Origin: Fasciola hepatica
Taxonomy: Eukaryota; Platyhelminthes; Trematoda; Plagiorchiida; Fasciolidae
Direction of reading: 5' to 3'
Assembly: GCA_948099385.1 (NCBI GenBank)
Contig: CANUEZ040000156.1
Span: forward strand, 3,162,001-3,226,000
DNA: 64,000 bases
Below, piece by piece: positions 1 through 12,708 of the stretch. A program made the translations under genes and the position numbers. Numbering within the stretch: position 1 is the stretch's first letter; each line of letters opens with the position of its first letter. Below the pieces are notes generated by a model that worked only from the letters and a program-made list of their open reading frames with translations, ran no database searches and was not told the DNA's origin.

Positions 1-679
1 AGGACACTTCAGCGACTTAGTGGAAACAGTTTGTCGGTCATAAATTCTCCACTAGATGGACGTAGGAGTGGAGTACTTGGAGTTTTTCTCGACGGAGGGA
101 GAAATTAATCGAATTTTAATGGGTAGCTACCGCCGGCCTGAGCTGGAGAGCCCCCGGCCCAAAGGATGCTGTCCTGTCCACACTTTGCTTGCTCCGCTGG
201 ATACAAGGAATTAAGAACTGGATCCGAAAAGCGGATCGATAACTGAGTACTAATGAAGACAATGCATTATAGTATCAACAATTAGGCCTCACATGACAGA
301 CCAGAAGTTCCAGTGCTTTGGTCAGATCCCCGTGCTGGGTTTATGCCCCACTGCTTTGTGGATGAGACTGTTGAGTTAAAAGCTCCGGTTAAGGTTCCCA
401 GAGAAAAATCCGTTCTGCGATAAGGACAGCCGTGAAAGTTGATTCAGTCAGAAACCCTCAGCATCCTTCCTGTAAAGAGCCTTAATAATTTGCCATCCTT
501 TAAATTTACGATCAATGCGAAATACGACGGATTATTGCGACTCCGAATTCCTACTCGTGAACTACTTTCGTCCATCATGGGGGTCGAGCGCTGTGCGACC
601 AATGAGTTGTCACCCGTAAAAGCAAGTGGCGAAAGGGCGCTGTGTCATGTAATGATGAAGTTAAACCGTTGAGAACCAG
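1..679. other. Region without recognisable gene
   Basis: Short open frames occur here but none shows a recognisable domain or a convincing splice context. I see no repeat family match within the window except the SINE that starts near 680. Confidence 0.4.
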
Positions 680-842
680 TCCGGATAGCCTGCTGGTTAG
701 GTCTTTGACTCGCAGTCGTTCGTCCCGGGTTTGGGTCCCGGTGGATGTGCACCGTTGATAATTCCTAACAAAGATGAAATAACTCTGCAGTGCTTCCATG
801 GTTTTCAGTGATATGCTAACCTTTATTGACGCATGATGAATT
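680..842 (+). repeat. tRNA-derived SINE with degenerate hammerhead ribozyme
   Basis: A tRNA-like head (A-box-like CTGGTTAGGTC near 693, B-box-like GGGTTTGGGTCCCGG at 727-741) is followed at 742-795 by a hammerhead-like core. The core reads TTGATAA in place of CTGATGA and GATGAAAT in place of GACGAAAC, so catalysis is unlikely. The tail GGTTTTCAGTG...GCATGATGAAT matches the tails of the copies near 39.3 and 39.6 kb, which defines one SINE family. An AT microsatellite starts just after the tail. Confidence 0.7.
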
Positions 843-847
843 ATTTG

Positions 848-848
<1 letters not shown>

Positions 849-907
<59 letters not shown>
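849..907. repeat. (TA)n microsatellite
   Basis: About 58 bp of uninterrupted TA dinucleotides lie directly downstream of an HHR-SINE tail. Confidence 0.97.
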
Positions 908-908
<1 letters not shown>

Positions 909-1082
909 GATCAAGCATGTGATCAGGCATGACGTCAATGGGGTGGTGGGCAGTTCTACAGTGCATAATAAATAGTAAAAAGTGGTGATATGTTGTGATT
1001 TTTTTTATTTGTTTTTCATCATATTTTTTGACGTTTTCTTGTCATTTTGTTTGTCCGAGTGACATTTCTGTGTTCATGGTAT

Positions 1083-2765
1083 ACGAGAGTTCAAGAAACA
1101 GGCCATACGGCGTTCGCGTCACCGACTTCTATCCTGAATGATGTCTCTCAACGTCTCAAACCAACGACAATCCTCATCCCTTAGACGGATAGCTGCAACG
1201 GAAGCCAATGATGATGCTAGCTTCTTCAAACCTCTATGCCACGTCATGGCCTGACCACCAGGACGTTTCTCCAAGCCTTGTCCAGCAAGTGCGAATAGAG
1301 CACAGAGGTGGACGGTGAGCAGGATACTCATAGTAGGTCTGAGCCACGAGAGGCGGTGTAGAGTGATTACTTCGGCCAGAGAGTGGCTGTCCGTGCCCGC
1401 ACACGACGGCGGACTTTGTCATTACTCACTCGATGTTCCCACCGGATGCTAGCAGTGCTTCGGAGGCAAAAACATTGAACATCCTCAATGAGTGGCCATG
1501 TCTCCCAACCGAGGAGTAAAACACTACGGAACACGGGGATGTACACCATATCTTAAGAGAGAGCTGGATGTCACGGCGGCACAGCATGTCGCGGGTTGGT
1601 GAAAAGTGTTTTGATCCTCGTTATTTGTAATGTGATCTCCCCAACACCACCTCCAGCTGTTATCAAGCTCCCGAAGTACATCAGGTTTTCGATTAACTAG
1701 GTGACCACCACAAAGGGTGAGTGCATGCACGGGTTCCTGATAGTTTATCGATATCACAGCCTTTACGGCGTCCCTCTTATAGATGGGAAAATAGTCGATT
1801 CCCCCACAAAGATAAAACCCGCTCAGAATTTTAAATATTGAAGGAAATACATTGAGTTCTCTAACAAACTGTACTCCATCTTTAAAAATTTCTAGGAAAG
1901 GCCATTGGGCCTGGTAGTTTGTGATGTCCTAAGGCTTGAATTTGCCCGCGGATCTCCGCCTTGGTCAGTGGATCTGTCGAAACAGACCATGGGTTGGTGC
2001 CGGAAGAGCTGTGGGGAAGGCTGATTCTGAATGTCAGTTATATTGCGGTTAAAAGTTCTCCATACAGCGTTCGAGATGCTGCCGCTGATTGTAAATTGGC
2101 GAACCGTCAGCTTCATTGACCGTTCTACTCAAACCTAGTGGCTCGTTGCCGGTGGCTCGAATGTGACAGAACAGCTCACGGGAATTCCCCGTGAAGGTAT
2201 CACGTTCCATATTTGATGCATGTTACGACCACCAGATCTCGTGGTTCATACGAAGAATAGCGTTATTTGCTCATCGTTACTAACCGCGTTTCATTATGCT
2301 CCGCTCCAGATGGGATCGACTGGCTCAGATTTTCAACAGAAATCCAGGGTCTTACGGCACGACGTGACAGGCCAAAACTCACTAGACCATTGGAATGCTA
2401 AGCGTTCTTGGTAATCAACCAGTGTTGATTGATGCTATCAGGTAGGTTGATTTATAGCTTCTCGGCTGGCGCGTTAATGAAGTCGGATAGGTGAGATAGG
2501 TCGGAAGGCTCATCGTAATCTAACGGTTGTTGTAGCGCACATGTGGAGTGCCCACTGAATCACATAGACAGCTTAGTGCAAACTAGTGTGTGGTCGGAGT
2601 CAAAGGGGGATGCTCTAATACGACCGATAGTCTTGTGTGTAACGGCGCTGTTTGTGGCTTATAGCGATGTGGTCGATCTGGGTCCATTGCTGATTTTATG
2701 GGATGGACACCACATGGCGTACTGGCGGTTAGAGCGTCTGAAACTCTTGAGATAACCCTATTCTC
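1083..2765 (-). pseudogene. RTE-like LINE fragment with internal deletion
   Basis: Read on the minus strand this is a decayed non-LTR retrotransposon. From 2,765 to about 2,110 is endonuclease-to-RT linker sequence. At 2,116-1,892 a frame contains the linker pattern (RTVNEADGSPIYNQRQHLER). The RT C-terminus follows at 1,549-1,119, including a GWETWPL motif, SIRWEHRVSNDKVRRRV, and then GGQAMTWHRGLKKL with a RWFETLRDIIQDRSR tail. The catalytic RT core is missing and frames change repeatedly. The 1,900-2,760 part is homologous to 16,700-17,560, also minus-strand, at roughly 70 percent identity by eye. The family is the fluke LINE often annotated as endonuclease-reverse transcriptase. Confidence is high that it is a LINE, lower for its exact ends. 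Confidence 0.75.
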
Positions 2766-2789
2766 TTGTTAGAATAGCGGCTTTGATTT

Positions 2790-3425
2790 GTGCTCGGGCA
2801 GTAAACTGCCTTGCTTGGAATATTGTTCTAAGTGAAGATCCAGATAAGATTTTCTGGTCTAAATAATAGTGCAATACAGTAGGTAAGTTTTTCTGCCTAG
2901 GCGGTTACGTCCTACCAGGTTGCCAAATGTTGGATGAAGTGTGTATGCATATACAGAAAGCACGTCATCTGTGGCGTTGGTGTAACATCCTGTTGTCTAT
3001 CAAGGGTCGTGTGTACACTGCAAGGGCTAGATGTGCCCTTTTATACTGCTCAGAAACATGGCCGTTAGGGGTAGATGATGCGTGAAGGCTGTTGGTGTTT
3101 GAGTATTAATCCCTACTTTGTATTGCTCGAATATTTTGGGAACACCATATGAGCAATACTGAGGTTAGGTGTAGTGCTGAAGATCAGAGGTCAGTCACTG
3201 GAACAAGTATTGGATGTGAACAGGTTAAGATAGCTGGGGCATGTGTTACGCATTCCCACCGATAGACTTCCTCGGCGACGCTGTTCTCCGAGGCGGGCAG
3301 TGGCTGGAAGGTAGGTGGAAGTTGTCAGTTCATGATGTGGCAAAAGGTATGAAAACCTTCACTACTGGACTTGGCCAAGTGGAGCATGGTAGACTTCCGG
3401 GTTGAGGTTCACGAGACCCGCCTAC
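2790..3425 (+). pseudogene. RTE-like LINE RT C-terminal fragment
   Basis: Plus-strand frames encode the same RT tail as the minus-strand fragment to its left: GRVYTARARCALLYCSETWPLGVDDA, then ARIFWEHHMSNTEVRC, and after a frame change the HVLRIPTDRLPRRR block. Stops and frameshifts are frequent, so this is a dead 3' end. It lies in opposite orientation to the fragment at 1,083-2,765 with almost no spacer. Confidence 0.7.
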
Positions 3426-3429
3426 CAAA

Positions 3430-5950
3430 TGACTGGAGACAATAAGTGATTTGTCTAGGTGTCGCAGTTAGCGGCGAAGTTGCATTGTTACTTATTCTTT
3501 GTCGTGATTCCCGCTTATTACTTTGATTTCTGCTCTTACTGTTTCTATTTATTTTACCCTTGACGATGTTGAGGTAGCAACCAAAACCAGAGCACATGTA
3601 AAATGTCTATAGTTGAAACAGTTGAACTGAACGAAGTTACTCTTTCTTTCGGTAATTGTGGCCGTTGACACGAGAATGGTTGACGGCAATGACGCATTTC
3701 AACTCAGTTTCTGATTAATGTAACTCAGTCAAACAGGACTCCACCAATTACTTCGCCATTTTCATTTTTATTTCTGTTGGTAAATTCCCCATGTTTTTGT
3801 GCATGAACACAAATGTATTGTGTTAGGGTTGCCACATCATATCTTGCAATTATTTTTAAAGATCTTTACAAGCATAATATCCAGAAATCATACCTCTTTT
3901 CTGGGCTCGCAGATATTGCAACGCTATCCGACAGATCGTTTGTCCTTGCCGGGTATCATAAACCATCCATGGATTCAACGTTTTGCGAACAAAAACGTGA
4001 CGCAAACATTAAAAGGCCGTCCTACCCCGTAGTTTTTGTATCAGATGATGTTTTTACCTCCTGGTCTCTTCAACTTATCATCATCATGGTCACCACTACT
4101 GTATGCTTTTCCCTATTCAAACTTCCGTGTCTGACAACGAAACATGCCCCAATCTAACTTGACTCATTATTTTTTCTCTTTGTGTAGTGTATGATTTTTG
4201 GTATTTTGCATGTCACAAATGATTAACTTTCAGTTAGTTTCTCGTATTGAATGGTTTCACTGTGATTGAAAGAGCGCGTTTCGTACCCTAATTTAATGGA
4301 ATTTCGACGGCGCGAATTGATCAGCACTGCCTAATCAAACCACCTTTGATACGGTCAGATCTACTAACTTTCCGTCGTAGAACATGTTAGCGGTGACCAT
4401 CTAACCCGCAAATAGTTGAGTTGACAGCTGAAAGAGCATTCGTCTTCACGGCAAATTGGAGATTACATGAACTCCGTGTTGTTGATTTTCGTCTTATCCT
4501 AAATGTCTTCGTCTTAGCGGCTCGCCATGTGTTTGATTGCGATATCTTGGGTGAGCTTATATCGAACAGAGTCCGTGCCCACACTACATGACGGCGTTCC
4601 GTTCGTTTTATTGGGGCAATACATTCGTTAATCGTGTTTCGAGGAGAGTGAGATCTTGCGTACGACTCAATCTTGTCTACTGCCTACCGGTGATTGCAGA
4701 ATATATGGGCATAGTTCACACGGTTATCTTTTCTACTGGATTTTATAAAACTCGACACAGGGCGTCTGCAAGACTGACACTGCTGACCATTGTCGGGATG
4801 GTTCTCTCATATTGGTTCACAATCTGTCCGCAAGTCAATGTATGACGCTGAATGTGAAGCCCACGTCGGATTGCCCGATTGTCGGATACAATGCATCTAT
4901 GTGCTGGCGATTGCTGTTAAAAATCCGAGTATTTTAGGTTCATATCACCAACCATGTTTGCAGTATACTTCTCGACAGCTCTGTCAATCACTTCAAACTG
5001 ACGGGATCCAACGTAGTAAGCTTCTACTCCGGGACCTAGAAGACGACTTCCAATAATTATTAGTAGCCCCAAATAGTCCTACTCACACAATGCTTCTTTC
5101 AATCTTTGGTTCTGGTAGACTGGAACTTCCGGACGTTTTGTTGCATTCCGGCTGTACGCCGAGACCGGTGTTTGGAAGAGACTTCAGAATGGTCCCGTCG
5201 TTTGATCCACCCCACGAACACCTCTTTTGATTACGACATTCAGTCATTAACTCCGGTTCGTAACTAATGACTAATAAAGGTACATCATTGCCACTTTACC
5301 CAAAGAGTGCACGGTTTTCACGGTGCTTGAAAACAATGATGTCTCTAATTGAAGGTGAGTGTAAGATGCGTACGGTCCAATTCCTGAACTCTTATCAAGT
5401 TTGTCCGGTGTCTAGGCCAATGGGGAATGACGCACAAACCTAAAAAACGAAATCAGTTAGCCGAGGTTTATTTGCGTTACTATAGTGTACTAATCAATCA
5501 GATTTTTGAAATATACAAGCTCCTATACGTGGCGGTTTTAGGGGAATCGCCATTCACCCACATCCCGTACAGTTCAGAAAGGACGACAAACTGAAGCCAA
5601 TTGGCCGAAGAACACGAGTCACCAAGATGGTTGTCGAAATGAGCATAACAATGGTAAACAAGGGAAGAAACGTGCGTTTAAGGGATGCAAATGAAGAGAG
5701 GGTCGAACATGCCGACATCGATCAGTGGGTGTGACCAGCCAGGGCTGGGATTCATTTGGTCACGCAAAAAACGACTAGTTCCAGGGTCAAAAGGGTCACA
5801 AAATCTTGTGTACGTGTGTGTCCATAAATACTCGCCGAGTAAGGCCGATCAAAACTCTGCACGAATCAGGCAGTTCAGTCCAATTCATGTCAGTCATGCG
5901 AGTGGTGGTTCAGCGTGTGTGTGTGTAACAAACAGTCAATGCTTGACAAA
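3430..5950. other. Region without recognisable gene
   Basis: Several frames of 60-115 codons are open (for example 3,813-4,157 plus, 4,588-4,845 plus, 4,387-4,584 minus), but none shows a family motif and the composition looks random. I see no tRNA, SINE tail or RT motif here. Confidence 0.35.
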
Positions 5951-5951
5951 G

Positions 5952-6178
5952 TATAGTGATCAGCCGATCACACCCTGTCTATCACTTGTTTGACTGCACG
6001 TTTCGTGCACGCGGAAACCGCAAGCGCTACTTCCGACACACTTCCTCGGCACACGCCAGCGTGCGGTCTCTGTACTCAGGCCCTGTGAGAATACACGCGG
6101 TTGGCACTCCACGGTCTTTTCTCGTCGACTTCCTCGGCGAACACGATCGCAGGAGCTGAAGTAATGTGCCCTCCAGTA
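5952..6178 (+). repeat. Direct repeat copy 1 (about 0.2 kb)
   Basis: This starts TATAGTGATCAGCCGATCA and matches 20,412-20,638 in the same orientation with only a handful of substitutions over the first 205 bp, after which similarity fades around GTGCCCT. A 67-codon frame is conserved in both copies. No coding family is recognised; it could be a short interspersed repeat or a piece of a terminal repeat. The two copies sit outside the large inverted repeat at 7.0-15.2 kb. Confidence 0.85.
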
Positions 6179-6179
6179 A

Positions 6180-7010
6180 AGGGAGGAGTATCATAAACTG
6201 ACTAGTTCAGCGAATGTAGCCAACGTCTATTGAGTTGTGGTCGCTTAGAAATAGGTTCAAAAGTGGCATAGGTTGGTGTTGGTGGATAAGCAGGGTTGAG
6301 AGGTTCTACTCCGGTCACTTTGGTGACAGACATCGATCTGCTGTCGTCCGACGTGTTACAACGCCTGATTTGTTGTGACATTATATGGTTCTCCACCGCT
6401 CGGGGTCTGTTTGCCGACTGTCATTGTACAATTAGTCCTGGTGTGTCTGGGATGTACCTCTTCCACTGTACTCATGCGCAAACATGTAATAAAAAGTGCA
6501 TTGGGTACTCACTTTTTACATTTAAAGTAGTAAGTTGGTAAGTGGGTTGATCCGCTGTTGTTCAGTGTATTTTTCTGCTCATGAAACGTCAGGGTTATGC
6601 TTGTAAAGGGGATGTGCTTGGTGATCTAGAGTCGTGGGAATCCTACTGGCCGGGCAGACTTTTCAGCAAATTACGAGTTACTTTTGTGCTCGTGGGCCGT
6701 CACCTGCTGCAGCAAATCAAATCAAAATTTAAGGTCTTTTTGCACACCCTATTTTTGAGCGAAGCCACACATGACTGATTTTTTCTCAGTTAATTCTATC
6801 CGTACTGTGATAGATCAGTAAAATATTTCCCAAATTCTGGTTACAAGACTGCAAAATCCTCAAAAGGCGGATACATCTGCTCACCTAGTCCATCGGGCGA
6901 TAGGTTACGCGATGTTGATTTCACTGGGATAGCTACACGGATTGCTTCTGTCGAAAACCTCAAGCTCCCGGATCACAGTTCGAATGATGTCATTCCGTTA
7001 TCTAAGATGT
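6180..7010. other. Region without recognisable gene
   Basis: There are small open frames only (for example 6,296-6,541 plus). Nothing is recognised before the sharp left boundary of the inverted repeat at 7,011. Confidence 0.35.
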
Positions 7011-7082
7011 TTGGTACCTTTGCAGACAGACACTATGCTCTTGTATTACTGATTCCTACTCCCTTCTTCTTATTCTGATTTC

Positions 7083-7720
7083 ATGACTGCAACCCTACAC
7101 AAAACATTCATTCGAGGTGTTGTATGTGTGATTGTTACTGACAATGGAAGTAATTCTGTGGCGAAGAGAGTGACTGACTGGCTGAACTCATTGGATTGTC
7201 ACCGTGTGCTCACACCACCTCTGCATCCACAATCCAATGGGAAAGCTGAAAATATTGTTTTTACTTTGGTGATTATAACTTCATATATGCATGTCAATAC
7301 GTGCGACGAACTCAGCAGATATGTTGATAATTTCCTAAGGTATTATCGCAACTCCGCTCATTCCACGATCGTAGAGAGTCCAGCCAGGTTGTTTAAGAGT
7401 AGAACAAGAACAAACATGTCCAGTTTGGAATCAGATGGGACCATTTATCACTAAGAGAATGAACTGCGACCTTCACGTGGTATTGCTCCTAATCAAATGG
7501 GTAGTGATTGTATCAAATTCATGATTTGGATGATGGTTCTGTAGTTCGTAAGCACTTAGACTGGATTAAGTTTAACGTGTCTATTTCCGACATCATCTCA
7601 GAATGTCCTAATTGCTATGTTTCTGACCCTATTTCAAAAGAGAGCGATTCCAATGTGTCTGTTATTAATTCAACAGTAAAATCCGAAGACGTGAAAGATT
7701 GCGCCCTAAAGAACGGCTGA
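7083..7720 (+). pseudogene. Gypsy integrase core, C-terminal part (left arm copy)
   Basis: The frame 7,083-7,454 (123 codons) carries the second half of a retroviral-type integrase catalytic core. VIVTDNGSN supplies the second acidic residue (D20), and HPQSNGKAEN supplies the glutamate (E56), with the D-35-E spacing of Ty3/Gypsy integrases. The first aspartate and the zinc-binding domain are absent because the arm starts at 7,011. A stop at 7,452-7,454 is followed by a second open stretch (7,508-7,720) that looks like the integrase C-terminal region (IHDLDDGSVVRKHLDWIKF). The same two frames, identical in protein sequence, are in the right arm. Confidence 0.85.
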
Positions 7721-7945
7721 ATTACAAAAGACTGGAACTTCATTCAGGCCATGGCGGATGTGATGATTGTTAGTGATATTACTTTGAGTTGCTTAATCGC
7801 ATCCTTGAATGCCGTGAGATATTGGAACATCATTACGTATCGAAATTCCCAACTCTCCGCTTGGATGCTTATTAGTTGGCAAAATAGTGTAGATTATCGA
7901 CATGAGTAGTATGGCACTGTATGCGGATGACAGGACAAAATTTCC

Positions 7946-8000
7946 CCGGAAACACACGACCGATTTCGCGGTTGTCGCCGCTCATCAGGTTTGTGTACCC
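7946..8000 (-). ncRNA. Hammerhead ribozyme motif, left arm
   Basis: On the minus strand, CTGATGA (with the following G, 7,988-7,981) leads into stem II GCGG...CCGC with a six-base loop, then GAAA and a TCGGTC cleavage context. Stem III is a very short palindrome-like segment, as in hammerheads thought to work as dimers. Stem I pairs imperfectly, with an A-G mismatch at the third position. It is antisense to the integrase frame in the same arm. It is the exact mirror of the right-arm copy. Confidence 0.75.
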
Positions 8001-8261
8001 GATACTCTTCCGCCCAATCATCCTTATACTTGAGCACTCCACAGTTGGTTTACAGCTGTAATCTCATATGGAAGAATCACCTTGTGATTCTAAAAATAGA
8101 CTCTCCGTGCATACACACTCCATTCAATTCAGGTGAGAATACAGCTGTAAAATAGTGTAGCATTCACAAAACTGAAGGTGAATTCAGGCGCATGCTCCCG
8201 CACCACTCTCCAATGAAAGTGGCCGTGACAGTTTGAAGCCAGTGGAGTGAATTAGCAAGTT

Positions 8262-10554
8262 TGACCAAGACGTCACCGAATTCGGGGGTTCCGCGCTTTA
8301 CACTTACGTTGAAGTAGGACTGCATGAGGACATACCTGTAAGTGAATCATTCCTTTGAAGTATATGTGTATCTAGTCACAGTTAGTCATTATAAAATGTA
8401 GGAAGACAGGCGGTCAACCGTCGGTCAGAGAGACTTCTAGCCAGATGAACAATGGAATGCACTTTATCGATGCCACGTCCAACCATTGCACGTTTTTCTG
8501 AAATAAACTTGAAGTTTCCCATATCTGTGAAAATTTCACAAATCATCGGGATAGCTTCTCAAGTCTATTTTAAAATGGTATAGTTCATTCACCACCATTC
8601 TCTCGGCTTTCGCGTTGATAGTCATTGGAACCATCAGTTATCCGGCTTAAGAAGTTAATCGTAGTTGTCCCTTAAATTTTAATTCTGAAGGTTATCTTGA
8701 TATTCGAATAAGGTTGCTGTTGAGAAGTAGGAATCAATCAACCACTGCAATCAATGGACTCTTATTGGTTGTTACAATGGAATAATATTCGCTAAAACCC
8801 TCTCAAATTCAGCAGACCAATGTGATTATACACGACTGAAGCGTGAACAGGTTAGCGATACTGTGCCAACAGATGACTTACCACTAAGCGAATTCTACTT
8901 AAACTGTGGTTTTGGTCGGGTTTTCCATACAATGCTCTGTAAAACTGACCAACATGACTAGTCTATTCACAATGAGCGTGCCTATATTGGTTGGTATACC
9001 ACCAAATGTTGTAGGAGTACGTTGGTAGCTTTATGCGATCACTCCGCGGTAAAAATGGAGCATTTTAGGCTTTAATTAGCAAATCTTGGTATTAGTCGTC
9101 ATCATCTCATGCGGGTAGTTCGACGCACTTTTCGCCGAAAGTCGCAATCTAACTACTACTATCTTTTTTAGTAGCATGTTTAGAAATTCCACCCTCCAGA
9201 TGGTTGATCAAAGTCCACTGCACACACTACAAATGAGTTGCCACCGGGGATGCCTAGTGAATTCGCCCTCATTTCATCTTCGGTGCTAACAAGTTTATTC
9301 ACTCCACTTTCATTTCGTAAACTATCATGGATTATAGATTACCATGTTCTCCATCACTCTGGTGCCAAATGAATGCCATTCAGAAATGCAATGCATATGG
9401 TGCACATCAGTTATATTGAAGAAGTCTGAATGGATATTTTCGCAGTAGAACTCCTCTAATAGGGGAAATTATGGCTCTGGTCAGTGTAAACAGGGTCACT
9501 GATGTGCTGCCTTAGATGCCTTGTGTCTTTGGTTCAGTAAAATTTAATTTTTACTCCATAGATAATGCGAATCTGACAGTACTTGCTTTCGATGAATTCA
9601 TCGGCGTATCACGCAGAAAATGCTACACAATTAAGCTGAAGGTTCTATCCCGGTATCTCTTTTAATTTCGTTCTATAACCCCTTCAGCAATGACGAAAAG
9701 GCAACACAATGCCGAAGTCAAAAACGTTCAATATTGCATTCAACGACAGAGGTTCTCCTGGGTTTCATCTTAGCACTGTGTTTCTTCCCATTTATGCATG
9801 TATAAAATAATGTTAGAAAGTAGTCTAGCTTAGTATTTCAACCGATCGATTCAAGTTTCTTCATAACTTGGCTTTACTTCTCATGCGTTGTCATTGCGTA
9901 AGTGTGATGCTGCGCTTAGCGCTTCAGGTACCAAGGGCTTCCCAAAAAATTCCCCCAAATACCCGATTAGCATGCTACCCCTAATATGCGGACGTTTATT
10001 GTTTCATCTTTATTGTTCACATACGTTGCTTTATAAGAATTTTCTAGTGTTATGGTTCACCGCAAAACCTATTCTCTGATCCACGTTCCTACATAGCCTG
10101 GTTGTAATTATCAATCTTAACTCAGTCATTTGTACACTATTGATCTTTCCGGTCGGTCTGACGGAGACACTTTCCATCACCCCCAAAAGAAAATGTGATG
10201 AAATATAGAAATGGCCAACGTCATCTAAACATCAGCGACTTTTCACGCGTATCACATATGGGCATTGCAACTACGCAAAGTACAATTTCAAATTGTGTTC
10301 CAGTTCAACCGGTGTTCTTATGCCTTCGGTGCGCTTAGTTCGGGCCGGAGCGTTTATTGCGTTCGTTGTGGATAGTACTAATTCTGGAGTGAATTTCCGG
10401 TTATCACATCAGTATATCTAAAAATTTATCCGTACTCATATAATCCTTGTTAGAAAGCAATTTATACTTATCTCATAAATACTTGCGAGTAGTGCGTGGG
10501 AATGATGGTAAAAGACGGCATCCGAAAAAACTTAACTCAGTTTGGATCATCCCG
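8262..10554. other. Region without recognisable gene
   Basis: No convincing ORF, RNA or repeat was recognised. A segment near 10,275-10,330 resembles 12,955-13,010 at roughly 75 percent by eye and may be old LINE debris. Confidence 0.35.
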
Positions 10555-10765
10555 GGCAGCCGGGTGTTGGCTCAGTGGTAACACACGTCTTGGGGGTGAA
10601 GGGGTCCGGGTTCGAACCCCGAGCTCTGCAGAGGATGTGCACCGCTGATGAGCCCTCACAGGAGCGGAACTCAAGACTGGTGCTTCACAGGGCAGGGTTT
10701 ATTGGGTGGCCCGAGGTTTTTGAGTGAATGGTGGAGTCCAAAGGACGGTCAACCAAGCAAACCCA
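10555..10765 (+). repeat. tRNA-derived SINE with near-canonical promoter boxes and decayed hammerhead
   Basis: The head has a good A box (TTGGCTCAGTGGTAA at 10,567-10,581) and a perfect B box (GGTTCGAACCC at 10,609-10,619). After GGATGTGCACCG comes CTGATGAG (10,644-10,651), then a stem II that pairs with one mismatch, but GGAAC replaces GAAAC. The hammerhead is therefore probably inactive. A conserved-looking tail runs to about 10,765. This differs from the family at 0.7 and 39.5 kb in its head and tail but shares the GGATGTGCAC entry into the ribozyme. Confidence 0.75.
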
Positions 10766-10789
10766 AACAAAGATAGTAATTTCTCCAAC

Positions 10790-12660
10790 ATGGATATAAT
10801 AATGATTTATTTTGAAGAAGCCCGAGGCAGTCTACAATACATGATTAAATGACGCAAGTGATGGCGAAATCGGATATCTTAAGAAAATTAAATAGATATG
10901 TGCACATGAAAGAGAATAGGAGAAAGTATGAATGAACATAGTACTAATAGCCCCCGGCAAGTCTGAACTCAAGGTCAGTTGGTCGAGTCGACCAGAACCA
11001 AATGAAGTTCAAAGGAAGGACGGAATGCATAAACTAATTGTTTTTTAAAATGATTGTTGCCAACGGGAAATCAAACAGGGTCTAAAGATATTTTGTTTAT
11101 ACTTGAAAAAAGAATTTGCCAAAGTTGTAAAGAAGCCCCAACTCTACAGTGCATGAAAGGGATGAGAAAAGGAAACTGCATGATGAATAGGAACAGAACA
11201 TTAGAAAGCTGTGTATTTGTAGGTACGTGCGTTCACATGCGAGTGTGCGCTGCCTACAACACATAGGTGATGGTGAGATAGTCCTAGGGGTAGCGATGTG
11301 ATCCCAGTTCTTGGAAGGGTTGTATACACTGGAAAGTGCCAGTATTTATGGCCAGAAAAACAGTTGCGCTTACACGTGAATCTGTTCAGTGTACTAAAAT
11401 TGATTGATGCGACTGCTTCGCTAATGCGGACCGGGTCGTCGGACGAAAGGTACTCGATTCCACTATATACTTTGTTCTATTTCCACCAGCGATCGTTCTG
11501 TCCTACTAGTGGGAATAACGATATATTTGTAATCTACCTACGAAACACAAACAAAGTCAAAATAGACTACCCTTTCAGCCAAGAATAAGCCCCTGTTTGA
11601 TATAACCATCACATCTGTTTCTTCGCAGTTTTCGTTATGTTAGTATTTATACCAGCACCCTGAAGGCACTCTTTCATCTCTGCGGCACAGTGGAAACTTT
11701 TTGCGTTCAATGGCAAATTAAACTCATTCCATCATAAGTCTATATTTAGGCTGGACGAGTGCACTAGAAGTCCCGTGATGAATCTGGCGTAAACTATTCA
11801 TTAGATTAGTTGAACGATGTGCACTGCATCCTGTATTTCGTCACATCCCTTTTAGGCATGATGAGAAATACCTTGCGATCAACGACGTTAAAGGTTAACG
11901 CAGTGTGCAAATCATTCGACCCTGTTAATTTTAGATTGACAACCACAGCTAAATGATGAAAGAAAGTAGATCGGTCAATAAGTTATTCCCTGAAGTAATA
12001 GCTTATGTATGCTAAGGGGGTAGAAAAAGGATAAGAGTGATGCCCTGAAGAACTTCTGTTGTTAAAATTATTTATGACGTTGCGATCACGCCAACGTGTT
12101 AACTATTCGCGATTGGAAAATGGGTGTGTAAACGACCTCTAGTAGACGGCTGGCTACGATCTGCGCCTAATATATGTAGCAAAGCTTTCCTGGTCACACA
12201 AAATGATTGCAACATTATCGTCCAGAGTAAAAATGCTGAAGGTTTTACGTTTCTCATATAATGAAAAACAAAATAATATATGACATATTATGGCATCTAA
12301 TAGAGCACTTAAGTGACTATAGTAAGACTGACCGGGATATAAGTTCTCATTTCAGATGTTCGAAGCAAAAGTCAAGAACATTAGATTGTACGATTTATTC
12401 AAGGGCATTTGGCATCTTTACTATTGTGTACTGCAGTCTAGTGATCGCTTTTAGAGTCTTTCTAATATATTCCAGGCAGTTAATGAGCACTCACATAGCC
12501 GATACGGCTCCAGCCTAATCCGGGATGTTTTCCAAAGGGAAAGATGAATAAATTATCATGTTAACTTGGAGGATGAACTGAGAGTAAATTCAGTTATCAC
12601 CTTTTGCGGCAGCCCGTTTGGACCACTGGCTTTGTCATATTCATCTCCGTTAGCTGTCCA
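10790..12660. other. Region without recognisable gene
   Basis: The sequence is AT-rich with small open frames only. A stretch near 11,225-11,290 (GCGCTGCCTACAACACA) resembles 38,615-38,680 and is probably part of a dispersed repeat. Confidence 0.35.
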
Positions 12661-12668
12661 TTTACTGA

Positions 12669-12669
<1 letters not shown>

Positions 12670-12707
<38 letters not shown>
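12670..12707. repeat. (AT)n microsatellite
   Basis: About 37 bp of uninterrupted AT dinucleotides. Confidence 0.96.

Positions 12708-12708
<1 letters not shown>

Larger units (their letters stand above)
7011..8261 (+). repeat. Left arm of 1.25 kb inverted repeat
   Basis: Position x pairs with 22,242 minus x across the whole arm, so the right arm is 13,981-15,231 and there is no net insertion or deletion. Sampled blocks (7,741-7,800 and 7,921-7,980) are identical to the reverse complement. The mismatches I saw are at the outer end (one in GGTACCTTTGCAGAC near 7,020) and the inner end (three in the last 21 bases). The arm contains Gypsy integrase coding sequence on the plus strand and a hammerhead ribozyme on the minus strand. 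Confidence 0.95.
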
